From positions 13,237,001 through 13,301,000 of the forward strand of contig JAYKKI010000063.1 in NCBI GenBank assembly GCA_039881145.1: 64,000 nucleotides of DNA, read 5' to 3'. The translations under genes and the position numbers were made by a program. Shown here one piece after another: positions 25,308 to 38,416 of this stretch. Source of the DNA: Druceiella hillmani (lineage: Eukaryota > Arthropoda > Insecta > Lepidoptera > Hepialidae). A model generated the notes under the pieces. It saw only the letters and a program-made list of their open reading frames with translations, ran no database searches and was not told the origin of the DNA. The stretch's first letter is position 1; each line of letters begins with the position of its first letter.

Positions 25308-25560
25308 ACTCAAAGTTATAAGATAAATATACTATGAAAGCCACGAAAAAAAATAATTTATATTTGATATGAGAGGTAAATTTATTGGAAATTTATTATA
25401 TTTTCACTATTTACAGATTGATAAAATTCAAAAAACTATACATTTTGTTTGAGCCAATTGAAATATTTTGTCCTTTTTATTAATTAATTGACTGATTTTA
25501 TCCTGATTATGTCTTATCCTGAGGCGGAAAAGTTATTATAGTAAAAAAATTATAGCGTTC
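25306..25560 (+). repeat. 0.24-kb direct repeat, copy 1
   Basis: Shares AAAGTTATAAGATAAATATA then CTATGAAAGCCA, and further matching blocks down to AAAAGTTATTATA, with 27643-27876. It is non-coding, AT-rich and of unknown class. In the second copy it is joined directly to a half copy of the hammerhead-family element; here it is not. Confidence 0.7.
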
Positions 25561-26262
25561 TTAATAAGAATAAATAAAAAGGGTTTTGTTTTAAATCTTA
25601 GAATAATGAGTACCTACTCCAGAAGGCGAGAATACGCGCGATAGTGTGTCCTCCAAAACTGCGCATGAAATGCGTAGTATCAAAACGCGGCTGTCAGTGC
25701 AATCTAAGACATAGCATGGAACGCTCGTACGGTTTGTACGTGACAACATCGCTTAAAATGCCGGCTTATGCTATTCTCATTCAAAAATATCACTGGACCT
25801 CAAAAGAAACAAATGGGGATTACTTTTCATACGTAAATACTATTACTTAATTTAATTTTCAATTAACTATGCAATTTTAAAATATGAAAGGAGATTATTA
25901 TTAACAGAAGCGCGCCGCCATTTCGTTGGCGTTGTTACCTCTTAAAAAATTGTTTACCCAAATTAACACGTCTTAATTGCTTGATACTGAAAAATGAAAA
26001 ATTTAATTTGTTAAAAAATCAGGATTTGAGAAATGTTGTGGTAGAATTTGGTGTAATATTTGAAATTTCCGTTATCATATTCGATTTTAGAATATTTTAC
26101 CTATTGCATATATAATCATTGTATAACTTCAATTCATTTTTGACGTTTAACTTCCTGAAATGCGAAAACTAGTTTGTTGTTTTCTTTTTGTATTAACAAA
26201 AAAAAACGAAAAAATATTGACGAAAGTACCAAAATAATTATGTAGGGTAATGTGTACACATA
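25561..26262. other. Intergenic DNA, nothing supported
   Basis: A GC-richer patch at about 25640-25740 contains a short open frame without recognisable features. No repeat pair was found. Confidence 0.35.
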
Positions 26263-26325
26263 CACTCGTACGTACGCTCGCACACACCACATTTACAGAC
26301 ACACGTGCACACACACACACACATA
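26263..26325. repeat. CA-rich simple repeat
   Basis: Imperfect CA/TGTA repeat ending in ACACACACACACACAC. Confidence 0.8.
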
Positions 26326-26375
26326 TTTAATGATAATGTATTTTAATACTTATTTTAATTAATAAAATGGTAAAA

Positions 26376-26482
26376 TTCTAAAATGTTTATTCCGACCACA
26401 ACCAATTGCCAAAGAATTTAACTTAAAACTTTAACCTAACCTTCTTTGGCAATTGGTTGTGGTCGGAATAAACATTTTAGAA
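26376..26482. repeat. Perfect 41-bp hairpin (MITE-like)
   Basis: Arms 26376-26416 and 26442-26482 are exact reverse complements over 41 bases with a 25-base loop. The arms contain ATTCCGACCACAACCAATTG and the matching CAATTGGTTGTGGTCGGAAT. The right arm is also the start of a tandemly duplicated unit. Terminal inverted repeats of a small MITE, brought together by deletion of its middle, would give this structure. Confidence 0.85.
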
Positions 26483-26762
26483 ATTTAACATGGCGGCCAT
26501 AATAATACTTCATATAAACCAAAGAATGTACCACATAAATAGATGTAAATGTGTATCGTATTACCGCAAGCAGATATATTTATATGCGTCGATTTTTAAC
26601 CTAAATTCTTTGGCAATTGGTTGTGGTCGGAATAAATATTTTAGAAATTTAACATGGCGGCCATAATAATACTTCATATAAGACAAAGAATATACCACAT
26701 AAATCGATGTAATTGTGTATCGTACTACCGCAAGCAGATATATTTATATGAGTTGATTTCCC
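26442..26762 (+). repeat. Tandem duplication, 164-bp unit x 2
   Basis: TTCTTTGGCAATTGG starts at 26442 and again at 26606. Both units continue through AACATGGCGGCCATAATAAT and CCGCAAGCAGATATATTTAT. Only a few substitutions separate the units. Confidence 0.9.
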
Positions 26763-27534
26763 AGAGTTGGTGGGTAAAATTATTTTGCTGGTAACACTGT
26801 GTGCGTGGGGTGGGGCGCTAGTAGAAGGAGTGCGGTGGAGGGGAATATTTTTAGCTTCAGGTAGCTGCAAAGAGATTTGTGCGTATGAGCCTTCTGGATT
26901 ACTCTATATTCTAAGTTTTAAATATTTTTATTTCTTATTTTCGAAAAATAATTGTGAAACCCTTATAATCGCAGTTAGTGACTTTTCCCTTTAACGTAGA
27001 AGTTTCATGCCCTCCACAAAATTCAATACCAATTTCATACGTTTTTTTAGTCAACTTTCATATAGTTTTCTCACAGAACACAAGTAGGAGTTTTACACAA
27101 GAGCGCTGAGCGATAATATAGAATACTCATGTTCCATTTAGGCGATGTACGCGATTTGAAACTATGCTTAAGTATGCAATATAATTTAACGGCGGTATGA
27201 ATTGCATATTTATCCTAGTAGCTAGGTGTTTGCTAGGTGGGGTTTATGCAATGATTTATCAAAGATGAATATTACCACAGGCGGAAAGTACCCAATCAGA
27301 GCCTGTTTTAATTAATACCCATTTGAAAAGACGCTTCTTTCACAGATCGTGTTCGTTCGTTTCACTCTAATTAGCGGGGTACACTTAACTTCTAAACGAC
27401 TCGACCTGGATCGGGTAACCGAGCAGTAGATGGAAGTGGAACTCCAGGAACGTATGTTACAACTGTATAGTGAAACACTTAACATATTTGAGGATATAAT
27501 AAAGGTGCTGATTTAAATAAAATGGATAGGCTTG

Positions 27535-27970
27535 AGCATGCTAATTTTAATTAATTTGAAAATCATTAAATATATATAATGGAATCTTATACGTTATAAT
27601 AAAACAAAGGGGACGGGACGCTATAGAAATATAAGCATTTTGGCAAAGTTATAAGATAAATATACTATGAAAGCCATGTAAAAAAATTAATTGACATTTG
27701 ACATGACAGGTAAATTTATCTGAATTTTTTTGCATATTTTCACTGTTTATACATTGATAAAAATAAAAAAACCATCCATTGATTGAGCGAGTTGAAATAT
27801 TTTGTATTTTCTCTTCATCAAAAGTAATTAATTGATTTATTTTTTGATTAACCTGAAGCCAAAAGTTATTATAATACCTGAAGATGTTGTAATACAACGA
27901 AACCTAGGTCATGGTAAAGAACTTGAAGAAAGTAACATAATACTACATCACGTTTCATTTAATTGTAATT
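27535..27970 (+). mobile_element. Insertion with hammerhead-family half element (copy 2)
   Basis: A 13-base direct repeat, ATGGATAGGCTTG, at 27522-27534 and 27971-27983 brackets this 436-base segment. It contains the second copy of the 0.24-kb repeat (27643-27876) followed directly by one arm of the hammerhead family (27877-27962). That arm ends at TTTAATTGTA, the same point where left arms begin in full copies. In the ribozyme core, CUGAAGA, stem II and GAAACC are intact. The first stem I pair is lost (the base after the cleavage position is A, not G) and the CCAC strand is replaced. This could be a truncated longer copy of the parent element or one repeat nested in another. Confidence 0.5.
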
Positions 27971-28198
27971 ATGGATAGGCTTGTTCAAATATGTTATCTA
28001 TGTGCGTGTCATCACTAACATTGAAACATGTGAAAAGACATTCGTTTCTATCACACTCAGGATAATTTGTATTGTAGAGTAATTTAAGTCCATGTACGTT
28101 CGTTTCTTATACTTGGCACATACTGAATTGATTCTATCTCTTGGTGTTGATATTATTTTGTAAATATTATAAATATAATTATTTCTAAGTAATTACGA

Positions 28199-28290
28199 AT
28201 TATTTAATAATTTACATTGTTATTTTATAGTTATTTTTATTATTTAATAATTTACATTGTTATTTTATAGTTATTTTATAGTTATTTTTA
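28199..28290. repeat. Short tandem duplication
   Basis: A ~51-base unit (TTATTTAATAATTTACATTG then TTATTTTATAG) is repeated directly. AT-rich, no coding role. Confidence 0.8.
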
Positions 28291-28634
28291 TTACGCTCGA
28301 TGTTTATACACTTCTCGTTGAGTATGAAGTTATATAGGCTCCAACGATCTGTTTTTCCTCGATAAAATGGACACATGACAGTTCGCACCAGCTGCTGTAA
28401 GCTAGTGACTAGAATTCGTAATAATTCGAAATAACATACGATACATAAAAAATAATATACGGTACAAAAAACTTCCATCATAGATTGTCGCAGTGCACAC
28501 AAATCACACAATCTGTTGTAGATACTAAATCTAAACTTTACCATTAAGTGATTTTTATTTTAATCCAACTATTTGTCGCAATTACAACCGTTTAGAAATG
28601 TCTCAAATTTCCAAAATATTTAGTGATCATTTAA

Positions 28635-28885
28635 TTTTGTTAAGTATTGTAGATTCCCAATCCAGCCTTGCGCACAGTCACCCGAACTCGATTCTCACGT
28701 ACCATGCACACGTGAGCATACGAACACGTGTACACGGAACGCGCCTGTAAGTCCGTTATGCATTTCTGTTTTACCAGCCGAGCCGTTTCCGGCCGGGTCG
28801 CGCGCCAAATGTCAAATGCATGACGTTTATACGTTCGTACATTGAAACGTTCGAAATTTAGACTGTTATCTCGCACTAATAGATT
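28635..28885. other. GC-richer island, possible conserved non-coding element or promoter
   Basis: Contains ACACGTGAGCATACGAACAC and CGGCCGGGTCGCGCGCC in AT-rich surroundings. The minus-strand 78-residue frame at 28640-28876 has no recognised domain and may be only a consequence of the lower stop-codon density. Confidence 0.25.
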
Positions 28886-28971
28886 CGTGTCGATAATTTC
28901 TATTTAATAAGAACGGGTTGGCCTGCATTGATAATATCTCGATTAGGCCTAATGGCAAGTATTGGGTGACC

Positions 28972-29530
28972 TTTAATCAATATGTCCTGTCATGTGATAC
29001 TCCATTAATAAAGTCCCAATTACGTCGACTAGTTCACAGAAGTAGGTTGACATGTGTTCTACGAGAAGCTTGCTATAAATTAAACACGTATGAAAGAAAA
29101 GCGATGAGTAAATAGCCATGTTTTCCATAATTTTTCCTAGTGATTCTTATTAACACTCACAAGAAATTCATTCATTACATTGGTCAATTAAAATATTTAA
29201 GTTAACAAGAAGATCTCTTGATAATAACAAGATTATGTCCTAATGTCCGTGTACCGTTTAATGAATTATCGTATACCAAATAGGTTTTCGTTTGAAAGAG
29301 GAAAAAAATCACTCAAGTTCTGATCCGGATTACATAGTGGGTCACTGATTTCTTCTGCTCGCATAGCGGTCTTAGCAAATTGCGCTATATGAAATGGGGC
29401 GCTATTGTCCAAAAGGGGGACTTTTTTTTAATTACTGACCTGATTTTTTAACTTCTTTTTTTAGCTGGCAAAGAATAGAAGCGTATTACTGTCCCGTGAT
29501 ATTAATTGTTTTTTTTCTTACCATTAATAT
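28972..29530. repeat. 0.53-kb inverted repeat, right copy
   Basis: Reverse-complement partner of 24700-25230. It is somewhat longer because of small indels around 29170-29260. The frame at 28918-29115 falls in it and is not convincing. Confidence 0.85.
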
Positions 29531-30350
29531 TCCCTCCCGGTCCCAGAAATATGTGATCATAATATTTTTGACACACACGGCTTTCGGGTTTTAAGATGGC
29601 CTGTGCACTTAACACGCATTGGTTTGACTTCTACTTGTTTTATGAGTTATGGTGATGAATCTAGATTTTTTCGGTAACACAATTCTTTATAACTTTGCCC
29701 GGATTCCATTAAAGAACTCAGAAACTATTCATGCCCTAAACACATTGTGTTGATCTATGACTTGTTCAGATGATCGTGGATAAAACTACGCTTAGCATAA
29801 ATTATAATTTTCTGTAATTCTTTGATAATTTTCAATGGAATATATTTCAATGTAATCTTTATATTATTTATAGAGGTGGCTTCGGTCTACTTACACTGGC
29901 TGGTTGTTTTCCATGGTCTCTAAAAATCCCTTTAAAATTTACTTAATTATATCCAATAAAGAGTAATGAATGATGCAACAGCGTCTATTTCTTTGTGTGA
30001 CTATTTGTAAACAATGCTTATTTCTTTAACCATTTCCGGATTTACCACTGTTTCGTTAAGAATTTAATAACTATTCAATGTTCGAGTTTGTTATTTAAAC
30101 TGTGGATAAATACTCACATAGGAACATTTTAAACGAGTTGCTATTAACTTCTTGAACTGTAAATTTATTGGAAACGAATTTTGCCCGCTCCTTCTTTCGC
30201 GTGGACTTAGGAAAATGAAGAACGCCTCTTGAAAGTGCTGTCCCAGCATAGTATTTTAGGTGATGTCATCCCCTCTCCTTTCACTTCGTGCACGTGCGCA
30301 AACGTTACATCGGGCATTCTCTGTTCGGTCGAAATACGCAGATAGCATAT
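29531..30350. other. Intergenic DNA, nothing supported
   Basis: No recognisable coding sequence or repeat pair. The segment is slightly less AT-rich at 30190-30330. Confidence 0.4.
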
Positions 30351-30353
30351 AAA

Positions 30354-30440
30354 TATACGCAAGAATGAATGGTTAATATACGCAAGGATAAATGGTTAAT
30401 ACACGCAAGGATAAATGTTTAATATACGCAAGGATAAATT
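30354..30440. repeat. Tandem repeat, 23 bp x ~4
   Basis: The unit AATATACGCAAGGATAAATG followed by GTT is repeated four times with single-base changes. Confidence 0.9.
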
Positions 30441-30664
30441 ATACAACAATTTTTGCAATTAAATATATTTACTTGCTGACAGGGAAATTTATTATGCAAG
30501 GATGCATAAGTTTTTAAAATAAATAGCCATAAATATGACGATAGGTATATATCGTAGTGAACAATTTCTATAGTTTGGGCAGCGTTCAGATTTTGAGGAT
30601 TTGAGAATTTTTTTTAGCGTTTGTGACTACTATTTTCACCTTTAAATGGTAGTATAAACCTTGT

Positions 30665-31300
30665 TTTACCACGTTTTTATTAGCTCACTTTCTTGTTTGT
30701 TAATCTGTTCAGTACAAATGTTGCAAAACGGTTTTAAACTAACTTCCCGTAGCGCTAGAGGCTTGAAACTTTAAACATAGGTCAGAACTGGATGACAATA
30801 CAATATTATATCGCTTCCTTGTCAGTCTGTTTGTCTGTCCAGCATAAAGGAGAATGCCCACGCGACTAACTTGGCAACCCATCCCGTGGCGAATTTTGTA
30901 TTGCAATGAAATCTACGTTATTACGTTATTTTTTATGTCACTGTATTTTATAATAATATATTTATACGTACGTTTTTATTAGCTCACTTTCTTGTCTGTT
31001 TCTTTGTTTTTCCGGTACAAATTTTGCAAACGTTTATAAACTAACTTTCCTATGAGCTAGAGAATTAAAATTTTAAACATAGCTAAGAAATGAATAACAA
31101 TTAACACGTTTTTATTAGCTCGCTTTCTTGTCTGTTTGTTTATTTCTTTGTTCTGTACAAATTTTGCAAACGTTTTTAAACTAACTTCTTTGAAACTTGT
31201 AACTTTAAATATATTGGGTGACATGGCAATATTAACTCGCTTTCTTGTTTGCCTGTTTGTTTGTCTGTTCGGCACAAAGAAGAATCTAGCCACCGCAAAT
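30665..31300. repeat. Degenerate tandem repeat, ~135-bp unit, 4 copies
   Basis: Units start with CGTTTTTATTAGCTC and continue through CTTTCTTGTYTGTTTG, then GTACAAATTTTGCAAACG and AACTAACTT. Starts are at about 30673, 30970, 31108 and 31230. The first two are separated by extra sequence, so the array is interrupted. Confidence 0.7.
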
Positions 31301-31469
31301 TTTCTGTCACGATGAATTTGTAGGGCGCAGGTTGATGTTTCAATTTATTTTTTGCTTTTTATTGTTAATGTATATAGCATGTTATATGTCTGAATTAATG
31401 GACTTATTATTATTATCATTATCAAGAAATTTAAAATAGATAATACATATTTATAACATCAGCTCAATA

Positions 31470-31965
31470 CATATTTATAACCCAATACATATTGTCCTGG
31501 AAATTTATGATGTGTATTTTTAATATCTATGAAAATATTTACAAAATCTAAAACGAAAAACGTGGGGAGCATGCAATAGATAATATAGTAAGTAGTGTCG
31601 AGAGTAGCTGCTGTTGAGATAATTCACACAACAAGTCATACCATTTATGTTTTGTAATAAAATTGTTAGTGGCTTATTTGAATTTTCTTACAAAAAACCA
31701 ATCCAATATTATCATTCTTGAAATTTGGTTATACATATTTATTTTTAATATCTATGAAAATACTTGTAAGATTAAAACGAAGAATGTGGGGAGCATGCAA
31801 TAGATAATATTATCTAAAAAGTAAGTAAGTAGTGTGGAGAGTAGCTGTTGTTGAGATAATTCACACAACAGATCATATAATTTGTGTTTTGTAATAAAAT
31901 TGTTAGTGACTTATTTGAATTTTCTTACAAAAAACCAATCCAATGTTATAATTTTTTGAAATAAG
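31470..31965. repeat. Tandem duplication, ~230-bp unit x 2
   Basis: GTGGGGAGCATGCAATAGAT occurs at 31562 and 31786. The following AGTAGCTG...GAGATAATTCACACAACA and CTTACAAAAAACCAATCCAA blocks recur in the same order. Confidence 0.88.
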
Positions 31966-34370
31966 AACAGGAACCCATGATAGGAAAACCTTACAAGTAG
32001 TACTCTTTATAATATGATTGATTAAGATTAAATCGCGAAATAGTGTGAAACTTTGCCGGGCAGAATATTTAGAAATAAACAGAAATATTAGTGCTTCAAG
32101 AAAACTCTTATTTCAATTTATGTAGTTTTATGGTGTAATATTAACATTAATAAACATTATCAAAATATGATGCAGTTTTACTGGTCGAGAGTTTTCCCGC
32201 CCAGTCACGAACCACGTGTCACCGATTTGACGTTTCTAAATTCAAATTGGAATGTCCGATAAATTAGATAGTTATCACGGACCTACCGTGTGAATAATTG
32301 ATACTTAAAGGTTTTTGTTGCTAGTTATAAGTGGATTATGCTATACAGTTTAATTGGGTGTGCTGTTGTGGTTTTTTGTACAATGAAGTATTTAAAACAC
32401 ATTTTAATTACTCGTATTATTTATCTTAAGTATTGGCTAAGTACGTGACATTAGCGCCGCCTAGCGGCGCAGTTTTATGGGGTCTTCAATTTTATTTGTA
32501 CGCGTTTTTACGATTCTGCTAAATGTCTCATTTAAAAATACCTAAAGACATCAGCTGTGTCTTATATTACATCCATTTATTTTCTTTATATTGTTTCCCT
32601 AACTACGTATCAATTGTTACTTTGTTATTTTTGTCGAAGAAAAATATTATTCGTGTTTTCGATAAAATGATGTTATGTTATATTAGATTGTTTGTCTTGT
32701 TATTTACTGTAAAGTAAATAAAAAAATATCTAAATAAATGCTTTTATTAACGAATAATAACAAGATTTTAGTTATCCATACCCAGAATATATAATATCCT
32801 CTTGTTTTCATCTCAACAAAATGAATAAGATAATAAATGTATTACCCATATTCTCACGTTTCAACCCCAAACAATATCAGAAGGAATACATTTTATAGCA
32901 GGTATCCATTTACTATTGTTTTTTATTTAATTTCCAATTCAATGTTGGTATCAGTTGAATTAAAATCTGTTATTTCTTGAAGTATTACAATTTAATACAC
33001 AATAACTGTTATATTTCAAAAAATTGCTTTTAGTGCACAAAACATTGGGTATGAGTTCAGTACAGCAAAAATGCTAATTTTAGTGATTTTTGTAAGTTAA
33101 AAGTGTACATAAAAATTACGTATTTAAAAAATAGAGCTCAGTAGTTATTATTTTAATATAAAAAATTATTAAAAAAAATGTAATAAAATAAATATTTTTA
33201 TTCATTGCTGAAGTATTTTTACTATTTTCACTTTAAATTTATAATTATATACTACGCACTCAATAAATATACAAACAGAAATATTAATAATAAAAATATA
33301 GAAATTATTAAAAAGTAAATTATTGTGATGTATTTACATAATAATTTTATTTTATGTTTTCAAGAATTTTCTTTCTTTACTTTACATTTCTTATTTTTTG
33401 GGCTGATAAACAACGAAATTTTCATTTATGCTAAAACGAGTTTGTTCTCAATTATTAATGCATAATTTAAAAAAAATCAATATAAATATTTAATAATAAA
33501 TTTTTGAGATTGGTAGAATTTTTTACTTTTTGTGAATATTAAGCGAGATAGAAGTCATCTTTTTTAAATTTTGTAAGTTTTAAAGATTAATAAATAATCT
33601 CTTACTTAAATTTATGTCTTATTATTACTTTAATCTTATATTTTTGTTAAATATGTAGTATTTAATTATAAATCTAAAGAGAACGTAACGAAAAAAAATT
33701 AACAATACAAAAAATGGAGATATTATTGTGATTATTTCTATTGTTTTTTATATATATTCTTTCATTAAAACATTCACATTTTTGTTAAACTGCACTGGTT
33801 CCAAAAACAAATATGACAATATACGTAAGTAGATTGTATTATATATGACAATTTTTAACAGGAGCCTTTAGATATTTTCCATTTCTGCTATAGAGGACGC
33901 TGCAGTCGATTTCGTTACTCCCACTCTATAGTCCGCACCCCGCCAGTCTCTCCAACTCCATCGTCCAATAATTTCCACTTGCGGTTTTTTCGCATACTGA
34001 AAAGTTTTTTTTGGTTCCAACACTAATAAAGCTGGATTAATCGAAATGCCGTATCAAAGTACTCTCCAAAACCTATTTTCAGGATTTTTTCTCAATTTTG
34101 TACATTCTAGATTGAAAATGAGAAGGTGTGTGTGTGCAATGAGAAGGTGTGTGTGTGGTGTGTGTGTGCCACATTTGTAACGGATGAACTATAAGTAAAA
34201 TTAGTAATGAATCAATCATAAATAGATAAATAAATCCACATCATTTTGACAGTTTACTTTTGACAGATATAAGGTACAAAACAGCTGACAGCAGTTGTGA
34301 GTGCTATTTTTATGATTTTCGGTAACTGTTACTGCGCGATAAATAGTTTCGAGAAATAAATATTTTTTCT
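31966..34370. other. AT-rich intergenic DNA with a small GC palindrome
   Basis: No gene supported. At 32454-32470, GCGCCGC and GCGGCGC are inverted around CTA. A less AT-rich patch at 33880-33990 and GT runs at 34120-34170 are non-coding. Confidence 0.4.
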
Positions 34371-34373
34371 TGA

Positions 34374-34433
34374 TAACTAGTTATCCGTTATAACTAATGG
34401 GATAACTAGTTATCCGTTATTGCAACGATAACT
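34374..34433. repeat. Short tandem duplication, ~28 bp x 2
   Basis: ATAACTAGTTATCCGTTAT occurs twice, separated by AACTAATGGG. The internal AACTAGTT is palindromic. Confidence 0.85.
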
Positions 34434-35400
34434 TTACGCTTCACCACGACCATCTCTAGTTAAACGAGACGAAATTGGCGGAACACGAAAATGCTTTTCA
34501 CACAGTCGTGCTCGGGCTGTCGCTGCGAATGTGTGAAAGTGCCATTAAAATTGTGAGTTTGAAACACTGGTTTATACACACATTCGAATACATTGCATAT
34601 CGAACAGATCAATATACGGTGACAAGTATCAAACGTAAGAACTTTGAAACTGCAAAGTTAGCAATATTCATTGTGAAATATTTGTCCATGACTGAAAATA
34701 TTGTTGTTGAATGTTTTATTGCAGGTATATATTCTAAAAATGCGCATAATAAAAAATCATAGACAAGCCATAAATTATTTTTTGTAACGAGAGTACTAAA
34801 TCCGAATATACCATGGACAATAAAATGTAACGACGGTAATACTCTTTGATTGTCTACATAATATGGCTTATTTTGTGGGTAATATACAATGTACTCCACG
34901 TAAGGTTACGTTTGATTTATAGATTGTATAATTTATTGCACGACGTTATTCGTGAGGTTATATCCACACGCAAGACGTAGGGCGGTTTCTTTATTTAAGA
35001 AATGCGTGACCAAGAACTTGTAGGTAATTGTTTATGGGTTTTCGATTTCTAAAAGCTTTTTGACTCCTTATGCAGGGAAAGTTTCTAGAGAGCATTACGA
35101 TAGCAATTTATGGTTTTTAAAATCGGTTTTATAAAAATAAAAGTGATTTTAAAAAGCGAAAGTCGATAGTGAGACTAGTACGCCTTTCAATATATTTTTC
35201 AGATATTAATTTTTGGTGGAAGCATCGAATTGGATGTGAATATTTATATTTGAAAGAGCATATGCCTGCAGGTTTTTGTAATAATGGCTCTGGATCTTCT
35301 TATAATAATAGTCACTGGTTTGCACGTGTAATTAAAAGAGACTAAAAATCATTATTAAGTTTACAATAAGTGATTATAAAGAACATGTTTAAAAATACCT
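34434..35400. other. Intergenic DNA with an unassigned open frame
   Basis: A plus-strand 95-codon frame at 34475-34762 starts with less AT-biased codons (about 34475-34555) and includes a GTGAGT that could act as a donor at about 34553. No domain was recognised and no splice partner found, so it is not called as a gene. Confidence 0.3.
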
Positions 35401-35404
35401 TATC

Positions 35405-36232
35405 TTTAAACATGTTCTTGTGTATACTAATCTGTACATATAATAAAATTGTAGTTACTAATCTGTACATTTTGTGTTTACTAATCGATACATATAATAA
35501 AATTGTAATTACTAATATATACATCTTGTGTTTTACTAATCTGTACATATAATAAAATTGTAATTACTAATATATACATCTTGTGTTTTACTAATCTGTA
35601 CATATAATAAAATTGTAGTTACTAATATATACATCTTGTGTTTTACTAATCTGTACATATAATAAAATTGTAATTACTAATATATACATCTTGTGTTTTA
35701 CTAATCTGTACATATAATAAAATTGTAATTACTAATATATACATCTTGTGTTTTACTAATCTGTACATATAATAAAATTGTAATTACTAATATATACATC
35801 TTGTGTTTTACTAATCTGTACATATAATAAAATTGTAGTTACTAATATATACATCTTGTGTTTTACTAATCTGTACATATAATAAAATTGTAGTTACTAA
35901 TCTGTACATCTTGTGTTTATCAATCTGCACATATTGTAAAATTGTAGTTACTAATTTGTACATTTTGTGTTTACTAATCTGTACATATAATCAAATTGTA
36001 GTTACTAATCTGTACATTTTGTGTTTACTAAGCTGCACATATAATAAAATTGTTGTTACTAATCTGTACATATAATAAAATTGTATTTACTAATCTATAC
36101 ATACAATAAAATTGTGGTTACTAATATGTACATCTTGTATTTATTAATCTGTACATATAATAAAATTGTAGGTACTAATCTGTACATGTTGTGTTTATTA
36201 ATATGTACATATAATAAGATTGTAGAATTAGT
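35405..36232. repeat. Minisatellite, 55-bp unit, about 15 copies
   Basis: CTGTACATATAATAAAATTG recurs at exactly 55-base spacing (35541, 35596, 35651 and so on). The unit is itself a dimer, since TAATCTGTACAT and TAATATATACAT alternate. Units at the two ends are shorter and more divergent than those in the middle. Confidence 0.95.
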
Positions 36233-38416
36233 ATGTTTTGTACATTGAGGATATTTAGGAAAAAATGATTGAGGGGACATAATCAAAATAATAGAAGACA
36301 AAAATGTTGTTTTTGGAATATTTGTCTGTTTATTTGTTTACACATTATGTAAGAATCACTAAAGAGATTCACATAAAGTTTAACTAGTGAGTTTTCTTTG
36401 TTTTATTGCAATTAACTTAGTAGAAGACAAGGCGTGTTTACTTGAAATAAAAAGTTTATTTTATAATTATTGTAGACGAAATTATGTGCGTTTTAATTTT
36501 CAAATGCTTACAGTTAATTTAATAATATTTTTCAAAGGTCCACGTGCATGAAGTCACGGGTACAGCAAGTACATAATATAATTGCGACGGTAATCTAAAA
36601 ATAAAAAGGTGATAGTTTTTTTTTGTTCTTGTGCAAAATAATTGTTTTTGTTTTAAATATATGAATTGAACCTTCAATTAGAACGTTTTTACGGTGTATT
36701 CAGGGGTCACTTTCAGAATGCAATGCACGAAAAATACCTATATCACACTTCGAGGGTTAAATCTTCGAAACTAACAATCACAGAGCGATTATTATCAGTA
36801 TATTACTATATACTAGTAAATAGTAACTTCACTTCTTAAAACTTGAATGCAGTTGTGTAAAAAAGTTTATGTAAATTCACAAACCTTTGCGTGATATGTG
36901 TTTTCTATAGAAGAAATAAATTGAGACGTAAGAAACTAATGCGATCTATCAGACATGGTCCGCACTATGTGCTGTTATAAAAAGGAAAAAGTAATATAAA
37001 AACTCAGTCAAAGGAGTATAGTTAGGGTTACCGTTCGTACTATATAGTAAATATGCTATTTGATATTATTTTTTATATTAAAGTACCTAAACGTGAAATA
37101 AGGGTGTTTGTTGTGCACTGTGAACGTATTAAAATGTAAGTACATTGACGAAATTCAAAATGGAAACACACTTACGCCCGTATGCATTACACACTGTCAG
37201 CACTTTTAGTCGCATTTACTGATACATAGTTAAAAACATATTTTGTCAGGATACTTACCAATTGGACCATGCAATAGGGCACGATCGGTGAAGTAGACTC
37301 TTGTTCCGACTCGACTGACAGGTAATGAGAAACAGAAATACGGTTTTAACTCAGTAAGTCCAACTGAAAGTCTTGACCGTGTACGGTGTGTATAGGCGTT
37401 AGTGTGTTTCCGTTGGTGCATATACGAGGCGTACACCCAACGGTCAGAGTATTTGTTTTGGTTTGGTTGGTGAAGTTAATTTCTTGAATTTATATGTAAA
37501 AACTATTGAAAGCAACAAACATCCTAAATAAAGCAACACAAAGAAAAATGGTTCCTAAAGCATAAAAATGAGTTGGAGTTGTATTATATTAATGGTGCAA
37601 AGGATGTGTGAATAAAAATATGGAGACTATTATTCCCAAAATTAACAATCATGTTTTATCTTTAACAGTGATATGAGAAGAATTAGGAAAACAATTAGAA
37701 ATTTTAGTAGGAATAGCATTAAGAAGTATTTAGGATAGTTATACAGTCGTTGTTTCTATTACTTTGCGTTGATAACATATTTAAAAATTGGTTACCCATT
37801 ACAAATTATTTCAGTAGTTTAGACAAAGATCGTTACTAGATGACAAAATATTTTTTTTTAATGAATCAGAAAACCAAACTATCGTCGAAATTTGATGTAA
37901 TTTTTTTAAGTCATGTTTTATATGCCTTCAACAAAACAGTAAAGTACCTAGAGGGTAATAAAATTACTATTAAGTAAGTACATGGGATATTAGGGAAAAT
38001 TTATAATTTAAATAAAGTGCAAAATGAGACGAATTTTTCGGATACGATAAATTTATAAAAATTACACAGGAAGGACAATGTCGGGAAATTTCATTTTAGA
38101 TTAATAAGAATAAAAGTTTTCTGGATTGTGTTTTTTGATATTGATAAACCATCTGGCTTAACCGATTGCAATTTCTCAATATGAAAAATTAAATTTTGTT
38201 AAATAGAGAAAATGATAAAATAAGAAAATGCGAAATCTGGTATCCGTTTATGAAAAGTCAGGTTATTTTTCACAAAATTGCAAATGCTATTTCGGAACTC
38301 TATGAATCAGCAAGTTGAAACAAAGTGCAGATTATATCTCGTCTCCTCCATACATATGTACATGTAACGTACAAAGCCATGAACCTGGTAGACCTGAGGG
38401 GGTCGTCAAAAAAAGG
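36233..38416. other. AT-rich intergenic DNA, nothing recognised
   Basis: No supported coding sequence. The minus-strand frame at 37230-37436 lacks domain-like content. Confidence 0.4.

Noticed and set aside
28640..28876. 78-codon minus-strand frame as a gene
   Set aside because: It sits in a GC-richer block where stops are rarer; no domain, splice site or homology recognised.
35405..36232. 55-bp regular repeats as a CRISPR array
   Set aside because: No unique spacers: the whole 55-bp unit is repeated, and the context is eukaryotic.
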